A stretch of DNA of 64,000 bases from Noviherbaspirillum massiliense JC206. GTDB taxonomy: Bacteria > Pseudomonadota > Gammaproteobacteria > Burkholderiales > Burkholderiaceae_D. Location of the stretch: contig NZ_HE978635.1 of the NCBI RefSeq assembly GCF_000312045.1, positions 62,342-126,341 on the forward strand. The letters are read 5' to 3'. The notes below the pieces were generated by a model, which had not been told where the DNA came from, did no database searches, and saw only the letters and a list, made by a program, of their open reading frames with translations. Both the position numbers and the translations under genes were made by a program. Shown here piece after piece: positions 1 to 8,175 of this stretch. Positions within the stretch are counted from its first letter, which is position 1. Each line of letters starts with the position of its first letter.

Positions 1-6
1 CAGGCA

Positions 7-50
7 AACGGCCGTGTTGCCGCATTCGGGCAACACGGCCGTTCTTATTT
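7..50 (+). terminator. Strong hairpin, probable terminator of a gene left of the window
   Basis: Perfect 15-bp inverted repeat (7-21 and 29-43) with a 7-nt loop, followed by a short T-rich stretch. It would end a plus-strand gene that lies before the window. A minus-strand role is less likely because no T-run follows on that side. Confidence 0.6.
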
Positions 51-101
51 GTAGGTTTATCGTCAGGACCAGAAGTGTGCAGCAAACTTCAGGTCAAGAT
101 A

Positions 102-377
102 TCAGTCCACTGCGGGGTTGTGCCAAACATGCTCGCAGGCAAGGCACACCATGCTCGGCACGCTTACGTCATTGTGCACGGATGTCCATTCGTCCTGTTT
201 CCTGCGATCCTGCAGCTGCCTCCTGTCCCGCAAATAGGGGGTGGCATTGGCTGCATTCTTGCGCCGATCGGTCTGTCCGGATCGTTCATCAAGCGGTTGA
301 ATGTGGACAGATTCCACTCCCTGGAATTTGCCGCACTCCGGACACTGCTGGTTCGTCTCGACTAATGGCATCAGCAT
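102..377 (-). CDS. Small hypothetical protein with two CxxC pairs
   Basis: 91 residues. A CPEC motif near residue 13 and a CLAC motif near residue 78 could together bind one zinc ion as a split zinc ribbon; the middle is very polar and arginine-rich. The ATG at 377 follows a weak purine-rich stretch. It lies directly behind a possible broken Cys-rich reading frame at 379-545 whose stop codon nearly touches this start. I do not recognise the family. The paired cysteines are the main reason to believe it is real; the opposite-strand frames show no comparable pattern. Confidence 0.45.
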   Translation of the reverse strand: MLMPLVETNQQCPECGKFQGVESVHIQPLDERSGQTDRRKNAANATPYLRDRRQLQDRRKQDEWTSVHNDVSVPSMVCLACEHVWHNPAVD

Positions 378-378
378 T

Positions 379-545
379 TTAGGTCTCTTCCACGCATCGC
401 ACGGGACTCGGGTTTAACACGCAAAGCGGCATTTTGTTGCCGCATTGACAAGAGAATATGCCGTCCGGATACAGATGTCTAGGTCTTAGGCTTCCAATGA
501 CAAGAATTCGTCCTGGACAGCCTGCAATTGGGGCAGCCTGCGAAC
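379..545 (-). pseudogene. Possible frameshifted Cys-rich small protein
   Basis: On the minus strand one frame encodes GCPNC (about 536-520), and a different frame encodes CQCG (about 450-439) and then stays open to a TAA at 381-379. Together they would make a typical two-knuckle zinc ribbon, but neither frame alone has both pairs, and the second has no ATG, GTG or TTG start. A single indel, real or from sequencing, would explain this. Chance is also possible. Confidence 0.22.
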
Positions 546-561
546 TTCAGCCATTCCGCAG

Positions 562-1386
562 TCAGGTCCCCAGAACGCTTTTTGCAGTATCGATGATCTT
601 CTGGGTATGGGGGGGCTTCAAGGCCGCGCCGAGCGCTTTTTCTACTGCGCCATATAAGGACTCGAGTTCCGGACGCGAGCTGCAGCCGACCAATTGCTGC
701 TTGAGAATATAACTCTGGAAGCCGACATGTTCATCGAGCGCGCTCGCCAGATGAGCGCGTGCGCCCAAAAGCTTGAGATCCACTCCCGAGGCAGATGTTG
801 CGCTCCTTTGCCCGCCTGCCTGATTCGGCATCGAAGCAGGTTTTACGGCTGAAGCGGGCTTGTTGTCCTCTTTCGGCTTCGCCGCTGCGGTTCCGCCGGA
901 ATCGGCACTGGGCATTTTCCCGTCTTGCGACAGCACCGGTAGCTCTGGCACGGGTGCCGGACTGGTTGGCTCAGGCGTGGCAACCTTCCTCGATGGCGTT
1001 GGGGTTTCTGCCGGCTGCCTGGACTGCGGTGCCCGGACCGGCGCTGCTTCCTGCACAGGCCAGGACGCATGCTCGAGCACAGGCTCGACCGATGGTTCCG
1101 ATTCCAACGTTGGCAAGGCCTCCCGCGAGGCAACCGGGGCAGGCGCCGCGGCTGGAGCTTGAACAGGCTCCTCCGCGGGAATGGCGATCAAACCTTTTTC
1201 GAAGAGCGTTTCCAGCGCCCCGGCGTGCGCTCCGGCTGCATCCATCACACGCCTGAGTTCGCCAACGGTTTTTAACCCATCCACCAGAAGCAGGGCAGTT
1301 CGCATTCGTGGAGAGAGGCCCAAAGTGCGCGTCTTCATCTCCGCCAGGCCTTCGCTGGTTTTTACCGGAATGTCGTCATCTTTCAT
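562..1386 (-). CDS. Hypothetical protein: N-terminal helical domain, Pro/Ala linker, C-terminal domain
   Basis: 274 residues. Residues about 15-70 form a compact region rich in Leu and Arg that resembles small winged-helix-like modules. It is followed by about 130 residues dominated by Pro, Ala, Ser and Glu, a flexible linker, and a C-terminal helical region of about 80 residues. There is no signal peptide or membrane segment, so it should be cytoplasmic. The ATG at 1386 has a good GGGAGG ribosome site. Low-complexity frames on the opposite strand are shadows of the linker. No function can be assigned. Confidence 0.7.
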   Translation of the reverse strand: MKDDDIPVKTSEGLAEMKTRTLGLSPRMRTALLLVDGLKTVGELRRVMDAAGAHAGALETLFEKGLIAIPAEEPVQAPAAAPAPVASREALPTLESEPSVEPVLEHASWPVQEAAPVRAPQSRQPAETPTPSRKVATPEPTSPAPVPELPVLSQDGKMPSADSGGTAAAKPKEDNKPASAVKPASMPNQAGGQRSATSASGVDLKLLGARAHLASALDEHVGFQSYILKQQLVGCSSRPELESLYGAVEKALGAALKPPHTQKIIDTAKSVLGT

Positions 1387-1919
1387 TCATCCTCCCTTTT
1401 GCCATACAGGCAACCGGATCATCCAATACATGCGTCAAGCCGCCAATTTGCCTTCACAGCCGAGTAACTGACAAATGCAGCGATGCAGCCGCCCCGGCCT
1501 GGTGCACCAAACAGACGCGGCACGGCCACGCCATGTCGTCCCTCGCGCCAACAACGCCGCTGATAAAAATCCTTCCGGATTGACGCCCCGGTTAAAGACT
1601 AATTCCCGGGCGTCGCACGAAGTCCGGAACGATTCTGGCTGTCCAAGCGAGTCGCGAATTCCCGAACCTGCCGGCGCAATATTAGCAAAGATCGCTTCCT
1701 TTCCGGCATCGGCAATCATCATCCTCCGACTATCGCAGGCCGAATCGGGCGCCGGGGTTCGGAGCTGGAAAGTTAAAGGCGCAAGCGCCATGCGTTGCCC
1801 GCCCCGACTCGGTTCACGAAGCGGAATGCGATCCGTCGGATATCCTTCGGCGTCTGCCCAGCGAGCAGAGCATTGCGGTGTTCGGTATCATTCGTGTTTC
1901 AACGATCCAAATAATCATC
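1387..1919. other. Intergenic region between the unknown gene and folE
   Basis: About 530 bases. Open frames on both strands here (for example 1435-1791 minus) have low-quality composition and no ribosome site, so I do not call them. I see no clear riboswitch or repeat; the region must hold the promoters of the two divergent neighbours. Confidence 0.4.
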
Positions 1920-2552
1920 ATGAGCGCAATCAACCCCAAATCGAGTTCCGCTGCCGAGGCGGACCGTCCCTCGCGCGAGGAAGCGGAAGAAGCTGTCCGG
2001 ACATTGATACGATGGGCCGGCGACGATCCGGCCAGGGAAGGCTTGCTCGATACGCCTTCCAGAGTGGTCCGGTCGTACGAAGAATTCTTTTCCGGTTATC
2101 AAGAAGATCCGGCGCAAATTCTGGCCCGCACCTTTTCCGAGGTCGAGGGCTACGATGAAATGATCGTGCTCACCGATATCCGCTTCGAGAGCCATTGCGA
2201 ACACCATATGGTGCCGATTATCGGCAAGGCACATATTGCTTACATGCCGGAGCGCCGTGTCGTCGGCATTTCCAAGCTGGCCCGGCTGGTCGAAGTCTAT
2301 GCCAAGCGTCTGCAAATCCAGGAAAAGATGACCGCGCAAATTGCGGATACGCTCAATGACATCCTGCAACCGAACGGCGTTGCAGTGGTGATCGAAGCCT
2401 CGCACCAATGCATGACGACCCGCGGCGTGCACAAGCCCGGGGTGGCCATGGTCACGAGCCGCATGCTGGGAACATTCCGGGAAAATCTCTCGACCCGGCA
2501 AGAATTCCTGGCGATGATTGGCCGGCCGCACAACGGCAATGCCCTGACCTGA
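1920..2552 (+). CDS. folE: GTP cyclohydrolase I
   Basis: Converts GTP to 7,8-dihydroneopterin triphosphate, the first step of folate and tetrahydrobiopterin synthesis, in the cytoplasm as a zinc-dependent homodecamer. The zinc site is visible: the HCEHH motif near residues 92-96 and the second cysteine in the SHQCMTTRG motif near residue 164. The length of 210 residues is normal. I start at the ATG at 1920, because the longer frame from 1878 adds residues not typical of the family; neither start has a strong ribosome site. It appears monocistronic, with the MFS gene 167 bases downstream. Confidence 0.95.
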   Translation: MSAINPKSSSAAEADRPSREEAEEAVRTLIRWAGDDPAREGLLDTPSRVVRSYEEFFSGYQEDPAQILARTFSEVEGYDEMIVLTDIRFESHCEHHMVPIIGKAHIAYMPERRVVGISKLARLVEVYAKRLQIQEKMTAQIADTLNDILQPNGVAVVIEASHQCMTTRGVHKPGVAMVTSRMLGTFRENLSTRQEFLAMIGRPHNGNALT

Positions 2553-2719
2553 AGGCCTTGAATGCAAACTGCGGGCACCGCCGGTCCTGCAGTTTGTGAC
2601 CTGATGCTGATGCAGGCCGATCACGCTTGCATCGGACCTGACCGCATCGACAGACAGCTGTGTTTGGCAATGGCCCTAGGCAGCACAGCTGATCTGCCGA
2701 CACTTTCCGAAACCTGTCA

Positions 2720-3934
2720 ATGCAAGCGAACGAATCCGCACCCGCGCTTTCACCCATCCCCGTCGTCGCAGTTCCATTACTTTCCCTGGCTGCATTTGGA
2801 AGCGGCGTGTCGCTACGGGTTACCGATCCACTGCTGCCGCACTTCGCGTCCGAATTCCATGTGTCGCTCGGGGATGCGTCCAATGTGATCACGTTCTTCG
2901 CGATTGCGTATGGACTGTCGCAACTGTTCTTTGGTCCGGTCGGCGACCGCTACGGTAAATACTTTGTCGTTGCCTGCGCCAGCATTGCCTGCGCCATCAC
3001 TGCGGGATTATGTGCCGTGGCGCTGACTTTCCCCCTCCTGCTGCTTGCGCGCCTGCTGGCGGGTGCGACTGCTGCGGCAATCATTCCCCTCTCGATGGCA
3101 TGGATCGGAGACGTCGTGCCCTATCATGAACGCCAACCGGTGCTGGCGCGATTTCTGATCGGGCAGATCCTTGGTCTTTCAACGGGTGTGTTGTGCGGGG
3201 GACTGGCAGCGGACCGGCTCAGCTGGCGCGTCCCGTTTTTCGGGGTCGCACTGGCTTTCCTGTTGATCGGCATCGCGCTGTTGACATTGAACCGCCGGCT
3301 TCCGGAGTACGCAAGAAAATTACACAAGGCAAAAGGCTCGGCTGTGCGCCGCATGACCGGGGAGTTTCGGCAGGTGCTCGCCCGCCCGTGGGCGCGGATT
3401 GTCTTGCTGACCGTATTCCTCGAAGGCGCATTTCTTTACGGTTCCTTCGCATTCATTGCCTCCCACGTACATCGCACGTTTGGCATGTCCTTGAGCGGCG
3501 CGGGCGCGTTGGTGATGCTGTTCGGATTCGGCGGACTGCTGTTCGCGATCGCGTCCGCGAAGCTGGTGCGTCGGCTGGGCGAGACCGGCCTTGCACTTTG
3601 GGGAGGATGTTTTGTTTCCGCTTCCCTGCTCGCGATCGGGCTCGCGCCTGCCTGGTGGTGGGCAGTACCCGGCTGCTTCATCGCGGGCCTCGGGTTTTAC
3701 ATGCTCCATAACACCTTGCAAATCAATGCCACCCAGATGGCGCCGGAACGGCGTGGCGCAGCGGTGTCCGGATTTGCATCCTGCTTCTTCCTCGGCCAAT
3801 CTGTAGGCGTAGCATGCGCAGGCAGGATGGTCGAGCATGTCGGCACTTCGGGCGTATTGGCTATCGGTGCGGCGGGGGTGTTCCTGGTGGCGTTAAACTT
3901 CAGTTATCGGTTGAAGTCGAAGCTGCCGGACTAG
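2720..3934 (+). CDS. MFS family transporter
   Basis: 404 residues with about 12 hydrophobic segments. The loop motif GPVGDRYGK near residue 73 matches the conserved MFS loop 2-3 signature (G-x3-D-R-x-G-R/K). It is an inner-membrane secondary transporter, most like drug or metabolite efflux members. The substrate is unknown and the neighbours (folE, an oxidoreductase) do not point to one. The ATG at 2720 has only a weak ribosome site. Confidence 0.9.
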   Translation: MQANESAPALSPIPVVAVPLLSLAAFGSGVSLRVTDPLLPHFASEFHVSLGDASNVITFFAIAYGLSQLFFGPVGDRYGKYFVVACASIACAITAGLCAVALTFPLLLLARLLAGATAAAIIPLSMAWIGDVVPYHERQPVLARFLIGQILGLSTGVLCGGLAADRLSWRVPFFGVALAFLLIGIALLTLNRRLPEYARKLHKAKGSAVRRMTGEFRQVLARPWARIVLLTVFLEGAFLYGSFAFIASHVHRTFGMSLSGAGALVMLFGFGGLLFAIASAKLVRRLGETGLALWGGCFVSASLLAIGLAPAWWWAVPGCFIAGLGFYMLHNTLQINATQMAPERRGAAVSGFASCFFLGQSVGVACAGRMVEHVGTSGVLAIGAAGVFLVALNFSYRLKSKLPD

Positions 3935-3991
3935 GCATTTCCTCTGGTTCCCTTGTGTGCATATCCAGTCTTACCGTGAAAGGTGTCGGAC

Positions 3992-4975
3992 ATGTTCAAA
4001 GCAATCTTGATCGAGAATGAGCAGCGCAACTCGCCGCCGCAGGTCGTAGAACTTGACGAATCCCGGTTGCCGGAAGGGGACGTGAGCGTGGCCGTGGAAT
4101 ATTCCACGCTGAACTACAAGGATGCCTTGGCCATTACCGGCAAGGCGCCCATCGTCCGCCATTACCCGATGATCCCGGGCATTGATCTGGCTGGCGTAGT
4201 GCGCGAGAGTTCGGTGCCGGAGTTCAAGGCAGGCGATGCCGTGTTGGTCAACGGCTGGGGACTTGGGGAGCTGCATTGGGGCGGCTTGACGCAGGCGGCG
4301 CGTCTGAAGGCGCAGTGGCTGCAAAAGATACCGGCGCCGCTCACTGCCCGTCAGGCGATGGCAATCGGCACGGCGGGGTACACGGCGATGCTCTGCGTGC
4401 TCGCGCTCGAAGCCGACGGCGTCACGCCCGGCAACGGCCCAGTTCTCGTCACTGGCGCCTCGGGCGGCGTAGGCAGTTTTGCCGTCGCTTTGCTCGGCCG
4501 GCTTGGATATGAAGTGATCGCATCGACCGGGAGACCGGAAGAGGCTGACTATCTGAAAGCCTTGGGGGCGAGCGAGATCTGCGACCGGGCGCAGTTTTCC
4601 AGTCCGGGCAAGCCTCTTGCGAAAGAGCGCTTTGCCGCTGCCATCGATTGCATCGGAAGCCATACCCTGGCAAATGTCTGCGCCTCCTTGCGCTATGGCG
4701 GCACGGTGGCCGCGTGCGGCATGGCGCAAGGGCTCGATTTCCCCGCGTCAGTCGCGCCGTTCATTCTTCGCGGTATTACTCTGCGCGGCGTAGATAGCGT
4801 TTACTGTCCGATGGACATCAGGAAGCAGGCGTGGTCACGTCTGGCAGAGCTGGTTTTGCCGGCAACCATTGATGCGGTGCTGCACGAAATCGGACTGAAT
4901 GAGGCGATTGGCCGAGCTCCGGAAGTGCTCGCCGGGAAAATTCGTGGCCGTCTGCTCGTCAATGTAAACCGATAG
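3992..4975 (+). CDS. acuI: Acrylyl-CoA reductase-like NADPH oxidoreductase (AcuI/YhdH family)
   Basis: 327 residues, a zinc-free medium-chain dehydrogenase/reductase. The N-terminal GroES-like half contains NYKDALAITG and PGIDLAG; the Rossmann half carries GASGGVGS near residue 153 and a following STGR that fits NADPH. AcuI/YhdH members reduce acryloyl-CoA to propionyl-CoA and related quinone-like substrates. I prefer the ATG at 3992, preceded by AAGG at a good distance, over a GTG at 3983 in the same frame. A terminator follows at 5012. The exact substrate is inferred from family only. Confidence 0.85.
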   Translation: MFKAILIENEQRNSPPQVVELDESRLPEGDVSVAVEYSTLNYKDALAITGKAPIVRHYPMIPGIDLAGVVRESSVPEFKAGDAVLVNGWGLGELHWGGLTQAARLKAQWLQKIPAPLTARQAMAIGTAGYTAMLCVLALEADGVTPGNGPVLVTGASGGVGSFAVALLGRLGYEVIASTGRPEEADYLKALGASEICDRAQFSSPGKPLAKERFAAAIDCIGSHTLANVCASLRYGGTVAACGMAQGLDFPASVAPFILRGITLRGVDSVYCPMDIRKQAWSRLAELVLPATIDAVLHEIGLNEAIGRAPEVLAGKIRGRLLVNVNR

Positions 4976-5327
4976 ATTGCGCTTCGCGATTCCGAGTTTC
5001 GCCGGTTTCGCAGCAGCGCGGCTGCTTTTTGCCGGGCCGCGCTTCCGCATGGCATTGGTACCTTTCCGCGTTTCGCAGATAATGAGAAGATTTCCTGTGG
5101 GAATTGAGCGAAATCAACTTTGAGGCCCTTTCGCAGCTTAATTTGTTGCATACTAGCTAAAAACCCGGAAAATACCCATGTGCAATATTTCTGTTGCACC
5201 AAGCTTTCCTTCCCACCCCATTCAGCGGTAGCGCGACATATCCTCGTCGGAGCCACTGCTTCGGATGACTCTAGCATCGACGGCAATGAATTCTCTTTCC
5301 CCGCCGGAATGCTATTGCTTTTGATAG
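4976..5327. other. Intergenic region before the receiver gene
   Basis: About 350 bases containing the terminator at 5012-5030 and the promoter of the response regulator gene. An open frame at 4801-5286 on the minus strand is a shadow of acuI plus spacer. Confidence 0.4.
5012..5030 (+). terminator. Rho-independent terminator after acuI
   Basis: Six-bp GC-rich stem AGCAGC/GCTGCT with a GCG loop (5012-5026), directly followed by a T-run. Confidence 0.65.
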
Positions 5328-5336
5328 ATGTTTTTG

Positions 5337-5738
5337 ATGCAAAACCCTTCGCTCAAGATTCTCGTCGTAGAAGACAATGCTCGCTTTCGTGATCTCCTGT
5401 GCGAAATGCTCTCCATCCTCGGTCATGCCGCTATTGCTGCAGGGAGTGCCGAGGATTGCCTGGAGCTGATGCGATCGCAGCATATCGATGTGCTGCTTGC
5501 CGATATCAATCTGCCGGGCATGTCGGGCATCGAGCTCGCGGGCATTGCCGTCAAGGCGATTCCGGGAATCCGTATCATCTTTGCGTCCGGCTATGGCTAT
5601 CTGGTCGCCGACAAAACCGATTTCGATTTCATTCTGCTGCCCAAGCCTTACGGCCTCAGCCAGTTGAAAGAGGCTCTCGAACAGATATCAACGAGGCAAC
5701 CGGAAGCCTCCGGGTCACAGCAAGATAGTTCGAAATGA
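5337..5738 (+). CDS. Stand-alone CheY-like response regulator receiver
   Basis: 133 residues consisting of a receiver domain only. VVEDN near residue 9 supplies the acidic pocket, ADINLPG near residue 56 carries the phospho-accepting aspartate, and LPKPYG near residue 103 holds the conserved Lys-Pro. There is no output domain, so it must act through protein-protein contacts or as a phosphate relay or sink. No kinase gene is adjacent; its partner is elsewhere. An upstream ATG at 5328 in the same frame is also possible. Confidence 0.88.
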   Translation: MQNPSLKILVVEDNARFRDLLCEMLSILGHAAIAAGSAEDCLELMRSQHIDVLLADINLPGMSGIELAGIAVKAIPGIRIIFASGYGYLVADKTDFDFILLPKPYGLSQLKEALEQISTRQPEASGSQQDSSK

Positions 5739-5905
5739 GGCACGAGCCTACGGCGCTTCTGTCCCAGCCGATCCTGGCGTATTCACACCCGCACTAATAG
5801 AGTGTATTTTTACCGGTCACTCGCAACCTTTGTTGGGCCGCCCGTTCGCTGCGCGAGGGATCATATTCGCAGGCGAGCCGCAATTTCCAGATTGCCGATG
5901 CAGCT

Positions 5906-6952
5906 TCAGTCGATCTCGATCGGCACACCGACAATCCGTCGGTAGCGTGCCATTCCGCTTACATCCAGAAGCCCCAGCCACTTGGCCACCTCGTCATCCG
6001 GTCGGCCTTCCGCAAGATGCCGCAGTGCGAAGGTGTGACGAAGCCTGAACAAGCCTCCCGCAGCACTTGGGATACCGGCGTTTTCGAGTACGGCTTTGCA
6101 CGCTTCGAAACAGCGACTATGCGACCAGGCTCGTCCTGCCGCCGTGGACGGGAATACGAAATCCCCTTGGATATGCTGGCGTTGGCGTATCGTCAGCCAT
6201 GCCGCCAACTGTCTCGCCGCCCATTCCGATAAGGGCGTTTCGCGTGCGGGACCATTGCCATTCGCGGGCAAGGAAAGCTTCCAGCCTTGATCCGATTCGG
6301 GATTCACCCTCAGCACGCCTGCCAGTGTCAGCGCCCGCACATCACCGGGAGCCAGGCCGCCTCCGAGCATCACCGCCACTGCCGCCCGGTCACGCACCTC
6401 CTTCCAATGCATGCCTGCGTTCGCACCGTCCACTGCACTCGATGCCGTTACATGCTCTATGATCTGGCGCACTTCGGCGTCAGACAGATAGTCGGGCAAG
6501 GGATCCTTGTGTGCCGCTTCGGCATACCGGTACTCGGGGCGCTGCAGCAAATCATATGCAGCTCGATTCGCCCTGATGCCCTGCTTGCCTGCTTCAAATC
6601 GCGTGATGCGATCAATCAGGGTCAAGAACCGTCTCACATAGCGGGCAGACAGTTCCTTCCCCCTGGCAGCGCCCCACGTTCGTCGTGGATTGTCGGCTTC
6701 ACTGCGACTTGCCAGAAAGTCTTCGAGATCGCCCACCCGGATCTCGGCCAAGTGCAAACCTCGCTCCGCGCAATACATCGCGAATGCGTTCCACATTTCC
6801 TGGTAGACGGCAACGGTTTTCTGGGTCAAGCCACGCTCGCTCCGATTTTTCGACCGGGAAGACGCGCGGTGCTCCACCCAGCTGGTGAAGGTGAGAGAAA
6901 ATTTTTCCTCCAGCACGCCGCGCTCCATGGGCTCAAGCGGTTCATAAGCCAT
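5906..6952 (-). CDS. Divergent tyrosine recombinase / integrase
   Basis: 348 residues. The N-terminal half (about 20-130) looks like a SAM-like core-binding domain; the C-terminal half has the integrase fold, with an RHTFALRHL box near 305-313 and a tyrosine near 337. By eye the usual catalytic set is incomplete: the first Arg aligns with Ala201, the His of HxxR with Phe302, and the later His/Trp with Leu328, while Arg305 and Tyr337 remain. It is either an unusual active subfamily or a degenerate enzyme. A 16-bp inverted repeat lies just upstream (7024-7099). The ATG at 6952 has a GGAG-like site. It is not near an obvious phage; it may serve the replicon whose origin lies at 51-54 kb, but that is inference. 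Confidence 0.8.
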   Translation of the reverse strand: MAYEPLEPMERGVLEEKFSLTFTSWVEHRASSRSKNRSERGLTQKTVAVYQEMWNAFAMYCAERGLHLAEIRVGDLEDFLASRSEADNPRRTWGAARGKELSARYVRRFLTLIDRITRFEAGKQGIRANRAAYDLLQRPEYRYAEAAHKDPLPDYLSDAEVRQIIEHVTASSAVDGANAGMHWKEVRDRAAVAVMLGGGLAPGDVRALTLAGVLRVNPESDQGWKLSLPANGNGPARETPLSEWAARQLAAWLTIRQRQHIQGDFVFPSTAAGRAWSHSRCFEACKAVLENAGIPSAAGGLFRLRHTFALRHLAEGRPDDEVAKWLGLLDVSGMARYRRIVGVPIEID

Positions 6953-7023
6953 TCTTCAAATCTCCTTCAATCAGCCCGTTTCGGCGAAACCCCGGACTTG
7001 CCTTAAGGACGTCCCACCTAAAA

Positions 7024-7099
7024 TCGAACTATCGGCACACACTTAACTATTAAGAGCAAGAGCCAGCAAGATGCCACGCCGGCTGTGCCGATAGTTCGA
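7024..7099. repeat. 16-bp perfect inverted repeat upstream of recombinase
   Basis: The arm at 7024-7039 is the exact reverse complement of the arm at 7084-7099, with a 44-bp spacer. A smaller 5-bp stem (7042-7046/7050-7054) sits inside the spacer. The position is about 70-150 bases upstream of the recombinase start. It could be a recombinase binding or crossover site, an operator, or a cruciform. Confidence 0.6.
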
Positions 7100-7262
7100 A
7101 TTATTGGGAAAGAAAATTTGAGCTTTCGCTCAGAGATATCGGTGCAGCGTGGTACTAAGAAACCGCACGAAAATCGCAGTCGATCCGGGCTGGCTTGGGC
7201 TTTATAGTCAGAACGGACCCGCATGCAGCAAATTTCTTACTGGCTTTCCTGCGCCACGACAG

Positions 7263-7299
7263 CCCATTGTGGAAGGTTTGCAGGCCCTTCCACAATGGG
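7263..7299 (-). terminator. Hairpin after terC
   Basis: A 14-bp perfect stem (7263-7276/7286-7299) with a 9-nt loop, 24 bases beyond the terC stop. There is no clean T-run on the minus strand, so it may work with Rho or protect the 3' end. Confidence 0.5.
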
Positions 7300-7322
7300 A
7301 GCAGATTTGCTCTGGCTTGTTC

Positions 7323-8036
7323 TCAGCGAGAGGCGCGGGCCCGTCGCTTCGTAATCCAAAAACCGACGACGACCAGCAAAGCCGCACTCACCAGCCCGGG
7401 AATGCTCATCTGGACAGATGCGCCCGGAACGACGAAATCATGGTGCGGCAACGCGGCATGCGCCCAAGGTTCAATCGCCGCATCGGTAATCATCATGTCT
7501 CCGGCAAGATAGCCGAGCAATGCAGCACCGAGCACGATGATGACCGGGAAGCGCTCGAGCAGCTTGAGGATGAGGGTGCTGCCGAAAATGATCAGCGGAA
7601 TACTGATGGCCAGTCCCAGCACGAGCAGAACGATGCTGCCTTTGGCGGCCGCCGCCACGCCCAGCACATTGTCCAGGCTCATCACCAGGTCCGCGATCAA
7701 AATGGTTTTGACAGCAGCTCCCAGGGTAGCGTGGCTCTGCACATTGTCTTCCTCTTCTTCGTCGGTCATGAGCTGGACGCCGATATAGAACAGCAACACG
7801 GCACCGACGATTTTCAGATAAGGCAAGGCCAGCAATTTCAAGGCGAAGAGCGTGAGCACGATGCGCATGACAATTGCGGCTGTGCTGCCGTAAATGATTG
7901 CCTTCTTCTGTTGCGCCGGCGGCAGCGAGCGGGCAGCGAGTGCGATCACGACCGCGTTATCGCCAGACAGCAGGATGTTCACAACAATGATGTTGCCGAG
8001 AGCAGCCCAGAAAATGGGGGAGGAAAAAAAGTCCAT
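7323..8036 (-). CDS. TerC/YjbE-family integral membrane protein, probable metal ion exporter
   Basis: 237 residues with about seven membrane segments. The family hallmarks are visible: LLSGDNAVVIALA near residue 23 and DLVMSLDNVLGVAAA near residue 115, which place acidic residues in the membrane. TerC-family proteins are linked to Mn(II) or other metal efflux and tellurite resistance; some load metal onto exported enzymes. It sits behind tctA on the same strand but is separated by a hairpin (8129-8159), so it may be its own unit. I looked for a yybP-ykoY manganese riboswitch upstream and saw none. Confidence 0.88.
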   Translation of the reverse strand: MDFFSSPIFWAALGNIIVVNILLSGDNAVVIALAARSLPPAQQKKAIIYGSTAAIVMRIVLTLFALKLLALPYLKIVGAVLLFYIGVQLMTDEEEEDNVQSHATLGAAVKTILIADLVMSLDNVLGVAAAAKGSIVLLVLGLAISIPLIIFGSTLILKLLERFPVIIVLGAALLGYLAGDMMITDAAIEPWAHAALPHHDFVVPGASVQMSIPGLVSAALLVVVGFWITKRRARASR

Positions 8037-8128
8037 GAATTTTCGCTGAGACAGTGTGTTGCTGGAGAATCGCGTGAACGGAAAAAGACAGCAGACGCGC
8101 GCCCGGAGGTCTAATCAGCTGCTGCCGC

Positions 8129-8159
8129 GCGCGGCATGTGGAAGATCCGCATGCCGCGC
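8129..8159 (-). terminator. Hairpin between tctA and terC
   Basis: A 10-bp perfect stem (8129-8138/8150-8159) rich in GC, 17 bases past the tctA stop. No T-run follows on the minus strand, so it could attenuate rather than stop transcription into terC. Confidence 0.45.
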
Positions 8160-8175
8160 TTTTCCAACGCAGCCT

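Larger units (their letters stand above)
6953..7322. other. Intergenic region with recombinase leader and terC terminator
   Basis: About 370 bases. It contains a perfect 16-bp inverted repeat (7024-7099) in the presumed promoter region of the recombinase and a 14-bp hairpin (7263-7299) behind terC. The 68-codon minus frame at 7018-7224 has no ribosome site and overlaps the inverted repeat; I do not call it. Confidence 0.5.

Noticed and set aside
1435..1791. 118-codon minus-strand frame before folE
   Set aside because: No ribosome site, unnatural composition, overlaps a similar-quality plus frame; neither resembles a protein family.
8037..8175. Possible manganese (yybP-ykoY) riboswitch before terC
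   Set aside because: The expected conserved loop sequences are not visible; the main structure is a simple hairpin behind tctA.
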